Both the position numbers and the translations under genes were made by a program. The notes beneath the pieces were generated by a model. It saw only the letters and a list, made by a program, of their open reading frames with translations. It was not told where the DNA came from and ran no database searches. From Lachnospiraceae bacterium (GTDB lineage: Bacteria > Bacillota > Clostridia > Lachnospirales > Lachnospiraceae): a DNA stretch of 5,187 nt. The stretch is from positions 1 to 5,187 of the forward strand of contig JAFTXF010000047.1 in the NCBI GenBank assembly GCA_017461685.1, read 5' to 3'. This document shows positions 1 through 4,912 of the stretch, one piece after another; position 1 is the stretch's first letter; the number at the start of each line of letters is the position of its first letter.

Positions 1-2177
1 AAAATATAGCTTCCTGCTCCCACCTGATGTACTTGGCCGGCAATCACAATTTCTGCCTCCACAGGTGTGGTAATTTCATATCTCCACTGATTATCCTGCT
101 TCTGCCAACGGGAGGAAACTTTGCCGCGGCGGGTGTCCACGGTAGCCTCCAGCCAATCCAGTCTGACATCCGGCAGCGGTGCAATTTTCACCTTTTCATA
201 GCCCGGAAATGCTTCCACGGTATTGATGCCTGCTGCCTGACAATATACCCAGTCAGCCACAGCCCCGTAGGCATAATGATTGTAGGAATTCATATCCGCA
301 CTCCAGAAATCGCCATTTTCCATAATACCGTCCCAGTGTTCCCAGATGGTGGTTGCCCCTTTGGTCACAGGATACAGCCAGGAAGGATACTTGGTACGAA
401 GCAGTAAATCATAAGCCAGTTCCACATATCCGTAATCAGAAAGTACATGCAGCAAATACGGGGTACCTACAAAACCTGTCTTTAAGTGGCCGCACTCTTT
501 TACCATTTCTGCCAATTGGTCCGCTGCTGCCTGTGGACACTCTGCCAGTCTGAAATGAGCCGCCAGCACACATTCTGTCTGCGTAGTATATGTCGGGTAA
601 GTTTCCCGGAAGGTCTTTACAATATTTTCGTATAAAGCCTCGTACTCTGCCATGTCTTTGCCTAATACTTTTCCGGCTTTGATGAGCAGTTCTGTACTAT
701 ACGCATAAAATGCTGTTGCCAGGAAATCTGCTCTCGTGGAACCCTTATAGCTGCCGGAAGGAGCATCCAGTCCCAGCCAGTCCTCATAATGGGTTCCGCC
801 GGTCCACAGGTATTGCGTGGTGGTGGTATTTGTAATATAACCTACCCACTTTTCCATGCAGTCGTACTGATTACGCAAAATGTCCGGATTACCATATGCC
901 AGATACAATGTCCATGGGCAAATGGTTGCAGCATCATCCCATGCAGCACTTCCGGTATTATTATTCAGAATGTCCGGAATAACATGGCCTACCCTGCCGT
1001 TCTCTTCCTGGTCTGCGCTCATGTCGGCCAGCCATTTTATAAAGAATTTCTCTACATCATAATTCAGGCATGCAGTACGGATAAAAGCTTGCGCATCGCC
1101 GGTCCAGCCCAATCGCTCGTCACGCTGCGGACAGTCTGTGGGAACATCCAGGAAGTTGCCCTTCTGTCCCCATACAATATTATCAAATAATTTATTCAAA
1201 AGCGGATTGGAGCTTCTTAAATATCCGGTGCGCTGCATCTGGGAATGCACTACGATTGCCGTAAAGTTCTCCGGTTTCGCATTCTTGATACCGCCCGGGA
1301 AGCTGTCGATTCTGATATAGCGGAAACCATAGAAAGTTAATTTCGGTTTATAAGTCTGTTTGCCCTCCGTACAGGTATATATGTACTGTGCCTTGGCACC
1401 GCGGTAATTTGCTGTGTAGAAATTGCCTTCCTTATCCATAACCTCCGCAAAGGACAGAGACACAGTCTCTCCTTCTTTGGCATCTACCTGTAGCTCCACA
1501 TAACCGGTTATCTCCTGTCCAAAATCAAAAACCGTCTCTCCTGTAGGGGTAGTGAAAACATTGGCCGGCACCAGTCGCTCCTGCTCTCTTACCTCTTCGC
1601 CTTGCTGTGGAATAAGTGTCTCAGTCGGACCCTCGAATACCTGCACCGGGTAACATTCTGGGGCTTCAAAAGAAGCATCATAAATCTCTCCGTCATAAAT
1701 TTCTGAGAAACGTACCTTTCCCTCACTCACCAGCCATGTCTCATCCGTCTCAATGGTCTGTGTACTGCCGTCTTCATATCGAAGTTCCAGCTGAGCCGTC
1801 AAACCTGTTTCGATACTGTCTAACATGGCTTTTCTCTCCGGGGAAACCCAGCCCGGCATACGGCCTCTGTACCAGCCCTTGCCTACAGTCACTTCCAGAT
1901 GATTAGTTACGGTAGATTCTGAAACAACACCCAGTTTTAACATTTTAGTTACATCATACTGTTGTACCTGCAGGCGCTTTTCATAAACAGTCCATCCCGG
2001 CGCCAGGATAAAATCTCCTACTCGCTGTCCATTCATTTCCGCCTCATAAACACCCATAGCAGTCATGGAAAGTATTGCTTTCTGCACCTTTTTTTCGCAG
2101 GTAAAGGATACCGAAAACACCGGACAAACTTCTCCCAAATCCACGGAAGGCTTAATCCATTTTGCATTCAAAATCAT
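1..2177 (-). CDS. GH78 alpha-L-rhamnosidase, 3' end cut by window edge
   Basis: Predicted inverting glycoside hydrolase that releases terminal alpha-L-rhamnose from plant glycosides, glycans or oligosaccharides. I read the minus frame by codon from 2177 to base 1: 725 codons without a stop. Domains in order: N-terminal rhamnosidase lectin-like domain (about residues 30-185, with NGQRVGDFILAPGWTVYEKR and GKGWYRGRMPGW), beta domain (about 195-300, VFDFGQEITGYVEL), (alpha/alpha)6 catalytic domain (about 305-645), and a C-terminal beta-sandwich ending GAGSYIF, typical of the family terminus, so only a few residues are missing. The catalytic signature DCPQRDERLGWTGD spans 348-361, with E354 the expected general acid; E613 in ATTIWEHWDG is the expected general base; MNSYNHYAYGAV lies at 629-640. 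There is no signal peptide, so it is probably cytoplasmic and acts on imported substrate. The start ATG at 2177 follows a strong AGGAGG. It is divergent from the AraC-type gene, its likely regulator. Family assignment is firm; the natural substrate is unknown. Confidence 0.95.
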   Translation of the reverse strand, partial: MILNAKWIKPSVDLGEVCPVFSVSFTCEKKVQKAILSMTAMGVYEAEMNGQRVGDFILAPGWTVYEKRLQVQQYDVTKMLKLGVVSESTVTNHLEVTVGKGWYRGRMPGWVSPERKAMLDSIETGLTAQLELRYEDGSTQTIETDETWLVSEGKVRFSEIYDGEIYDASFEAPECYPVQVFEGPTETLIPQQGEEVREQERLVPANVFTTPTGETVFDFGQEITGYVELQVDAKEGETVSLSFAEVMDKEGNFYTANYRGAKAQYIYTCTEGKQTYKPKLTFYGFRYIRIDSFPGGIKNAKPENFTAIVVHSQMQRTGYLRSSNPLLNKLFDNIVWGQKGNFLDVPTDCPQRDERLGWTGDAQAFIRTACLNYDVEKFFIKWLADMSADQEENGRVGHVIPDILNNNTGSAAWDDAATICPWTLYLAYGNPDILRNQYDCMEKWVGYITNTTTTQYLWTGGTHYEDWLGLDAPSGSYKGSTRADFLATAFYAYSTELLIKAGKVLGKDMAEYEALYENIVKTFRETYPTYTTQTECVLAAHFRLAECPQAAADQLAEMVKECGHLKTGFVGTPYLLHVLSDYGYVELAYDLLLRTKYPSWLYPVTKGATTIWEHWDGIMENGDFWSADMNSYNHYAYGAVADWVYCQAAGINTVEAFPGYEKVKIAPLPDVRLDWLEATVDTRRGKVSSRWQKQDNQWRYEITTPVEAEIVIAGQVHQVGAGSYI

Positions 2178-2180
2178 ATT

Positions 2181-2187
2181 TCCTCCT
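2181..2187 (-). promoter_or_regulatory. Ribosome binding site of the rhamnosidase
   Basis: The minus strand reads AGGAGGA here, with four bases between GGAGG and the ATG at 2177. It is a near-perfect Shine-Dalgarno sequence and fixes the start codon, although the spacing is on the short side. It lies three bases after a hairpin, and a segment of the leader at 2239-2245 is complementary to it. Confidence 0.85.
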
Positions 2188-2190
2188 TTT

Positions 2191-2210
2191 GAAGCCCTAT
2201 CATAGGCTTC
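2191..2210 (-). repeat. Dyad/hairpin just upstream of rhamnosidase RBS
   Basis: The six-base arms GAAGCC and GGCTTC are perfect inverted repeats around an eight-base centre. TAT and ATA next to the arms make it nearly continuous apart from one extra base. On the rhamnosidase mRNA this forms a 6-bp stem ending three bases before the Shine-Dalgarno sequence. There is no T-tract after it on either strand, so it does not look like a terminator. It may be an mRNA structure influencing translation or stability, or a protein-binding operator in DNA; the sequence does not decide between these. Confidence 0.55.
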
Positions 2211-2221
2211 TTAAAATTATT

Positions 2222-2254
2222 TTACAGAATTTTCGTACAAAGGAGCCTGGTCAT
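2222..2254 (-). CDS. Possible 10-residue leader ORF upstream of rhamnosidase
   Basis: In the leader of the rhamnosidase transcript the minus strand holds ATG at 2254 and TAA at 2224-2222, encoding MTRLLCTKIL. It is preceded by GAGGGAG (2267-2261), a good Shine-Dalgarno sequence with six bases between GGGAG and the ATG. The ORF ends 45 bases before the rhamnosidase start. Codons 4-6 contain CTCCTTT, complementary to the rhamnosidase ribosome binding site, so translation of the leader could influence access to that site. An ORF this short could arise by chance; the support is the well-placed ribosome binding site and the position. Confidence 0.35.
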   Translation of the reverse strand: MTRLLCTKIL

Positions 2255-2301
2255 CTTCCACTCCCTCAATTACTAAATGCCTTAATCTACGCACCGGCAA
2301 T

Positions 2302-2317
2302 CAATATTATAGTATTG
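2302..2317. repeat. Near-perfect palindrome over rhamnosidase -10 box
   Basis: The 16 bases CAATATTATAGTATTG form an inverted repeat in which seven of eight symmetric pairs match; the mismatch is 2307/2312. It covers the TATAAT of the rhamnosidase promoter, so a protein bound here would block that promoter. AT-rich palindromes also arise easily by chance, so this is only a candidate operator. Confidence 0.35.
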
Positions 2318-2334
2318 CTACTTGACTTCCATAA
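2306..2334 (-). promoter_or_regulatory. Putative rhamnosidase promoter with weak -35
   Basis: On the minus strand there is a perfect TATAAT at 2311-2306. Seventeen bases upstream the -35 position holds TTATGG (2334-2329), a poor match to TTGACA. A consensus -10 with a weak -35 is typical of promoters that need an activator such as an AraC-family protein. The inferred start near 2299 gives a leader of about 120 nt. The promoter overlaps the divergent regulator promoter, whose -35 lies within this promoter's spacer. Confidence 0.5.
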
Positions 2335-2340
2335 TAGCAA
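2315..2340. repeat. Inverted repeat TTGCTA-N14-TAGCAA around regulator -35
   Basis: The perfect six-base arms TTGCTA (2315-2320) and TAGCAA (2335-2340) have centres 20 bp apart, about two helical turns. They flank the -35 of the regulator promoter and sit over the -35 position of the divergent rhamnosidase promoter. This is a plausible operator for autoregulation or switching between the two promoters; the binding protein is inferred, not shown. Confidence 0.4.
2319..2334 (+). promoter_or_regulatory. 16-bp shared element, copy 1
   Basis: TACTTGACTTCCATAA here matches 15 of 16 bases with the minus-strand sequence at 4857-4842 upstream of the MlrC-type gene. In both places the element contains the presumed -35 hexamer and extends three bases upstream and seven downstream, beyond what a -35 box explains. 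It may be a binding site for the AraC-type protein encoded at 2398-3267. Confidence 0.45.
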
Positions 2341-2350
2341 ATTGTATGAT
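2322..2350 (+). promoter_or_regulatory. Sigma-A-type promoter of the AraC-family gene
   Basis: TTGACT (2322-2327) is separated by exactly 17 bases from TATGAT (2345-2350); each hexamer is one base from consensus. The predicted start near 2357 gives a leader of about 40 nt before the ATG at 2398. This is the best promoter match in the window, so the regulator is likely made at a basal level without an activator. Confidence 0.7.
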
Positions 2351-2383
2351 GAAAAAAAGCACTTTATTTTTACTAATTATAAT

Positions 2384-2388
2384 GGTGG
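2384..2388 (+). promoter_or_regulatory. Ribosome binding site of the AraC-family gene
   Basis: GGTGG lies nine bases before the ATG at 2398. It is a modest Shine-Dalgarno match but the only one near the start, and it supports that ATG over the later in-frame ATG at 2416. Confidence 0.5.
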
Positions 2389-2397
2389 ATTTTACTT

Positions 2398-3267
2398 ATG
2401 GATACAAACAACTTTATGCATTTAGAGAGTATAGGCGACATTAAACAGTCAAAGCTTGTAATGATGAACTTAGAGCAGGCAGACCTAGGGCTGCACGACC
2501 ATTTGTTTTTTGAATTGGCATATGTGGTGAAAGGAACTGCAACGCATACGCTGAATGGAAATAAATATATCCTGCAAAAGGGAGAGTATTTTTTTATTGA
2601 TTTTGGCAGCCGCCACAGCTATCAAAACAATCAGAATCTGGTTCTCATTAACTGTTTATTTTTGCCGGAGTTTATTGACGAGACCTTGCAGGGCTGTCGC
2701 TCTTTTCAGGAGCTGCTCCACGTCTGCATGCTGCGTTACTATCGGATTACCTTGGGCCAAAACTGGGCAGACCGCATTTATCAGGATACCGACGGCAAGG
2801 TAGGGCGATTGCTTCAGGACATGGTAGAGGAATATGCAGAGCAACAACTTGGCAGTCAGGAAATTTTTCGCTGCAAGCTGACGGAAATCATGATTCATAC
2901 CCTCCGCAAGCTGGTTCAGATACCCAACCACTACACCTACTCCACCACTGTCAGTGAAATATTGCGTTACATAGATAAGCACTACAGCGAACCCCTGTCC
3001 CTGCAGGATTTCTGTGATGTCAATCATTACAATTTGTCCTACTTAAGCAGACGCTTCAAACAAGAAACAGGACGGACCTTCCGGGAACATGTCCAGAAGG
3101 TCCGTGTAGAAAAATGTTGTGAACTTTTATCCGCCACCGACATGACTGTGAGTGAAATCGCTCAGGCTGTGGGGTATGAGGATTTGCAGTTCTTTCACTC
3201 TGTTTTCAAAAAGCTACTGCATATGACCCCCAGAGAATATCGGAAATTACGCAAAGGAATAGGATGA
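2398..3267 (+). CDS. AraC/XylS-family transcriptional regulator
   Basis: Cytoplasmic DNA-binding regulator of 289 residues, the usual AraC-family length. The N-terminal part (about 15-115) looks like a cupin-type sensing domain: HDHLFFELAYVVKG, then a glycine-rich strand pattern with LQKGEYFFIDFGSRHSY, as in regulators that bind sugars. The C-terminal part (about 185-287) holds the double helix-turn-helix: SLQDFCDVNHYNLSYLSRRF for the first helix pair and TVSEIAQAVGYEDLQFF, followed by a Phe-Lys-Lys and TPREYRK ending, for the second. This is the classical family signature. The gene is divergent from the GH78 rhamnosidase with overlapping promoters, so control of that enzyme in response to a rhamnose-containing substrate or product is the simplest inference. 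A site resembling its own promoter element also lies upstream of the MlrC-type gene. The inducer is not deducible. Start chosen from GGTGG and the upstream promoter. Confidence 0.93.
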   Translation: MDTNNFMHLESIGDIKQSKLVMMNLEQADLGLHDHLFFELAYVVKGTATHTLNGNKYILQKGEYFFIDFGSRHSYQNNQNLVLINCLFLPEFIDETLQGCRSFQELLHVCMLRYYRITLGQNWADRIYQDTDGKVGRLLQDMVEEYAEQQLGSQEIFRCKLTEIMIHTLRKLVQIPNHYTYSTTVSEILRYIDKHYSEPLSLQDFCDVNHYNLSYLSRRFKQETGRTFREHVQKVRVEKCCELLSATDMTVSEIAQAVGYEDLQFFHSVFKKLLHMTPREYRKLRKGIG

Positions 3268-3277
3268 TGATATGGCA

Positions 3278-3309
3278 TGCTGTTTTTTACATTATCACAG
3301 CACTTTCTT
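3278..3309 (+). terminator. Weak candidate terminator after the AraC-family gene
   Basis: In the 40 bases between the two convergent genes, TGCTGT (3278-3283) and ACAGCA (3297-3302) form a 6-bp stem with a 13-base loop, followed by CTTTCTT on the plus strand. The stem is short and the T-tract interrupted, so it is a weak intrinsic terminator at best. On the minus strand no T-tract follows the stem. Confidence 0.3.
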
Positions 3310-4513
3310 ACATGTCCTCTGTTTTCCAATTTTTGTATGCATATCCCTCAGGCACCGGTACGGAGTAGCCCGGCAGAGATAAGGTAATCATTTTACGTGC
3401 CACGGTACCAAAAGATGCCATGTAATGAATCGCTGATTTGGTCACCAGAATACGCTGCTCTTCCGGCGCAATTCCATTGCTGCGGAAAATTTCCAGGTCA
3501 TATGGCTGACGTGAAAGACTGGTGATCAGCACCGTATTTCCGGCGATTTCCACCACAGCAGTAGTTCCGTGATTGGCTACTGCACCACGGGTCACCTTAC
3601 CCTTATATGTAAATATACCGTCGGAAATACTCTTTACATATGCGGTCACGTTCAAAGGTCCACCGGAATATGACTCATCGCTCCATCCACCCAGGGAAAG
3701 ATTTACCGTAGAGCCTACTCCTGCTTTTACACAGGCCTTTACACTCTCCGGATCCCGAATAGAGGCGATAGCAGCGCCTGTAATTCCTCGCTCCAGAATG
3801 CGTCGCAAAATGTGAGTGGTATCACCCAAACCGCCTGCTCCGGGATTATCCGAAGCATCTCCCAAAGCTACAGGGCCATTGCCCGGTTCCATGGCGATAT
3901 CAAGTGCTTCATCCAAAGAAGGATATTGTCTCTTGAGATTAGGAATATTTTCCTCGATTGCTGCAGCCATTTCATCCGCAAGAGATTCTGCCAGCTGCTT
4001 ATCATCATTGGTGACCACCAGCACTGCCATACCCATCTCTGCAATATCTCCCGGGAAAAATCCATGGGTAAAGCGTACACTGATGGCTCCGGACCGTTGT
4101 TCAAGCTCTTTGGCCAATTTGTACAACGGCTGCATTTCCGGAAAATCACTTGGAAACAGCGGTAACAGAAAAGGAATACGTCTGTACGCCATAACAGGGG
4201 TCAGCTTTCCGTCCAAAGTCTGTTCCATGATTTGGGCACTTAAAATACCTGTTTCGTAAATATCAGTATGAGGATATTCTTCATACGGAAATAAAGCGTT
4301 GGCACAACGAGCCATTTTCTGTGTTACATTTGCATGAAGATCCAATGGTGCTATAAGGGGAATATCCCAGCCAACCTGATTGCGAATAATCTCAAACAAA
4401 TCGCCTTCTCCATCCGGATGCCCTTCTGCCACCATTGCTCCGTGCACATCACACAAAATACCCTGGAACGGACCTTGTTTCTGAATGACTCTAGACACTT
4501 CCCTTACTACCAT
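3308..4513 (-). CDS. M81/MlrC-family metallopeptidase, C-terminal part of split gene
   Basis: This ORF of 401 codons holds most of an MlrC-type (microcystinase C, peptidase family M81) protein. It begins inside the N-terminal domain: DVHGAM with H24, then LDLHAN with D58 and H60, and YPHTD with H82, the pattern of His, Asp, His, His that forms the zinc site in this family. The C-terminal MlrC domain follows from about residue 210, with LGDASDNPGAGGLGDTT, TAVVEIAGN and RQPYDLEIFRSNG, ending in TEDM. The family hydrolyses peptide or amide bonds in the cytoplasm; beyond the microcystin-degrading member, substrates are mostly unknown. The ATG at 4513 has no ribosome binding site. The missing first 84 or so residues are in the adjacent frame (4507-4764), so this is probably not a true start but the second half of one gene of about 485 codons. 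It converges on the AraC-type gene with 40 bp between. Confidence 0.85.
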   Translation of the reverse strand: MVVREVSRVIQKQGPFQGILCDVHGAMVAEGHPDGEGDLFEIIRNQVGWDIPLIAPLDLHANVTQKMARCANALFPYEEYPHTDIYETGILSAQIMEQTLDGKLTPVMAYRRIPFLLPLFPSDFPEMQPLYKLAKELEQRSGAISVRFTHGFFPGDIAEMGMAVLVVTNDDKQLAESLADEMAAAIEENIPNLKRQYPSLDEALDIAMEPGNGPVALGDASDNPGAGGLGDTTHILRRILERGITGAAIASIRDPESVKACVKAGVGSTVNLSLGGWSDESYSGGPLNVTAYVKSISDGIFTYKGKVTRGAVANHGTTAVVEIAGNTVLITSLSRQPYDLEIFRSNGIAPEEQRILVTKSAIHYMASFGTVARKMITLSLPGYSVPVPEGYAYKNWKTEDM

Positions 4514-4515
4514 AT
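4505..4515 (-). other. Frameshift junction in the MlrC-type gene
   Basis: On the minus strand the N-terminal frame reads T-A-D-D-T-I-W-stop across ACG ATA TGG TAG, while the C-terminal frame starts at the overlapping ATG GTA GTA. Adding one base in the ATATG stretch gives TADDTIMVVREVSRV. This has the spacing expected for the family between the G-x-V-T motif and the following helix, and a total of 485 residues, normal for MlrC proteins. No slippery heptamer, stimulatory hairpin or long homopolymer is apparent here, so a mutation or an assembly error is likelier than programmed frameshifting. Confidence 0.75.
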
Positions 4516-4764
4516 CGTATCATCTGCTGTCACAGGTCCACAAGGTGTTGCATACAAGGCTACCGTGTGAATCAGTTCCACATCCTCGCGCCTCTCAAAC
4601 TGCTTGATAAATGCACCAATTTCTATACCATACTCTCGCAGCGAATCGACCGCTTCCTGGCCTATAAGAAAACGACAATTATGAAAAGCCAGCTCATTTG
4701 CCTGCACCGGGCAAAATGAATTGGTTTCATGCCGAAATTGTACTGTGAGAATTTTCTTTTTCAT
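4507..4764 (-). CDS. M81/MlrC-family metallopeptidase, N-terminal part of split gene
   Basis: This 85-codon ORF is the start of the MlrC-type gene. MKKKILTVQFRHETNSFCP contains the family's N-terminal HETN-S/T-F-x-P motif, followed by the G-I-E-I-G-A-F segment and ATPCGPVT, which leads into the region continued in the overlapping frame at 4513. The ATG at 4764 is well supported by AGGAG at 4778-4774 with nine bases of spacing. On its own the product lacks every metal ligand of the His-Asp-His-His set and the whole C-terminal domain, so it should be inactive. The two ORFs overlap by seven bases, but there is no ribosome binding site for the second, which argues against a genuine two-gene arrangement. 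Candidate promoters lie at 4826-4854 and 4789-4817. Confidence 0.85.
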   Translation of the reverse strand: MKKKILTVQFRHETNSFCPVQANELAFHNCRFLIGQEAVDSLREYGIEIGAFIKQFERREDVELIHTVALYATPCGPVTADDTIW

Positions 4765-4773
4765 TAATAATTG

Positions 4774-4778
4774 CTCCT
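4774..4778 (-). promoter_or_regulatory. Ribosome binding site of the MlrC-type gene
   Basis: The minus strand reads AGGAG, nine bases before the ATG at 4764. It fixes the start of the MlrC-type gene at MKKKILTVQF. Confidence 0.75.
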
Positions 4779-4788
4779 CGTATAATAT

Positions 4789-4817
4789 ATTTTAAATACA
4801 TAATAGTACCTTGATAA
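4789..4817 (-). promoter_or_regulatory. Alternative proximal promoter of the MlrC-type gene
   Basis: The minus strand has TTATCA (4817-4812), 17 bases, then TAAAAT (4794-4789). The -10 is one base from consensus and the -35 two. It would give a leader of about 18 nt. In so AT-rich a stretch this can occur by chance; it competes with the upstream candidate at 4826-4854. Confidence 0.3.
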
Positions 4818-4825
4818 CTTATTAA

Positions 4826-4854
4826 AACATATACTAACACTTTATGGAAATCAA
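4826..4854 (-). promoter_or_regulatory. Distal promoter of the MlrC-type gene
   Basis: The minus strand has TTGATT (4854-4849), exactly 17 bases, then TATGTT (4831-4826). The layout is the same as the regulator promoter (TTGACT, 17 bases, TATGAT), and the -35 lies in the 16-bp element shared with it. The predicted start near 4819 gives a leader of about 55 nt. Confidence 0.4.
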
Positions 4855-4857
4855 GTA
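4842..4857 (-). promoter_or_regulatory. 16-bp shared element, copy 2
   Basis: The minus strand reads TACTTGATTTCCATAA, differing in one base from the element at 2319-2334. It overlaps the -35 of the distal MlrC promoter. Five-base arms CTTTA (4840-4844) and TAAAG (4856-4860) bracket it as a small inverted repeat. A common regulator for both sites is inferred. Confidence 0.45.
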
Positions 4858-4873
4858 AAGAGAAATAATTTTC

Positions 4874-4908
4874 GATAGTTACAAAGCAACATGTGAAAGA
4901 TAGTTACA
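4874..4908. repeat. Perfect 10-bp direct repeat upstream of MlrC promoter
   Basis: GATAGTTACA occurs at 4874-4883 and again, identically, at 4899-4908, with 15 bases between and 25 bp from start to start. Relative to the distal MlrC promoter the copies lie at roughly -55 to -64 and -80 to -89, where activators often bind. AraC-type proteins commonly use directly repeated half-sites, but no further copy of this sequence was seen by the regulator gene. Confidence 0.5.
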
Positions 4909-4912
4909 GATT

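Noticed and set aside
27..1906. Several plus-strand ORFs of 60-133 codons (27-407, 353-553, 789-1190, 1616-1906 and others)
   Set aside because: They lie antisense to the GH78 gene, whose minus frame is continuous with clear domain motifs. They have no ribosome binding sites or recognisable proteins.
2191..2220. Intrinsic terminator at the GAAGCC dyad
   Set aside because: No run of T follows the stem on either strand, and on the minus strand it is followed by the ribosome binding site.
1962..2425. Plus-strand ORFs 1962-2192 and 2162-2425 spanning the rhamnosidase start and the intergenic region
   Set aside because: The first is antisense to the GH78 N-terminus. The second runs through the divergent promoters into the AraC gene in another frame, and neither resembles a protein family.
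2555..3027. ORFs overlapping the AraC-family gene (2555-2803 plus, 2656-3027 minus)
   Set aside because: They are shadows of a well-supported AraC/XylS coding sequence and have no independent start signals.
3573..4259. ORFs inside the MlrC-type gene (3573-3815, 3812-4165 and 3816-4259 plus; 3868-4149 minus)
   Set aside because: They overlap conserved MlrC coding sequence in other frames and show no family motifs.
4505..4515. Programmed ribosomal frameshift or translationally coupled two-gene arrangement
   Set aside because: There is no slippery heptamer or ribosome binding site at the junction, and homology runs straight across with one missing base. Mutation or sequence error fits better.
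4765..4912. Terminator for the 4913-5187 gene, or a catabolite-response (cre) site near either promoter
   Set aside because: No GC-rich stem with a T-tract was found. The TGGAAATCAAG-like sequence lacks the central CG of a cre site.
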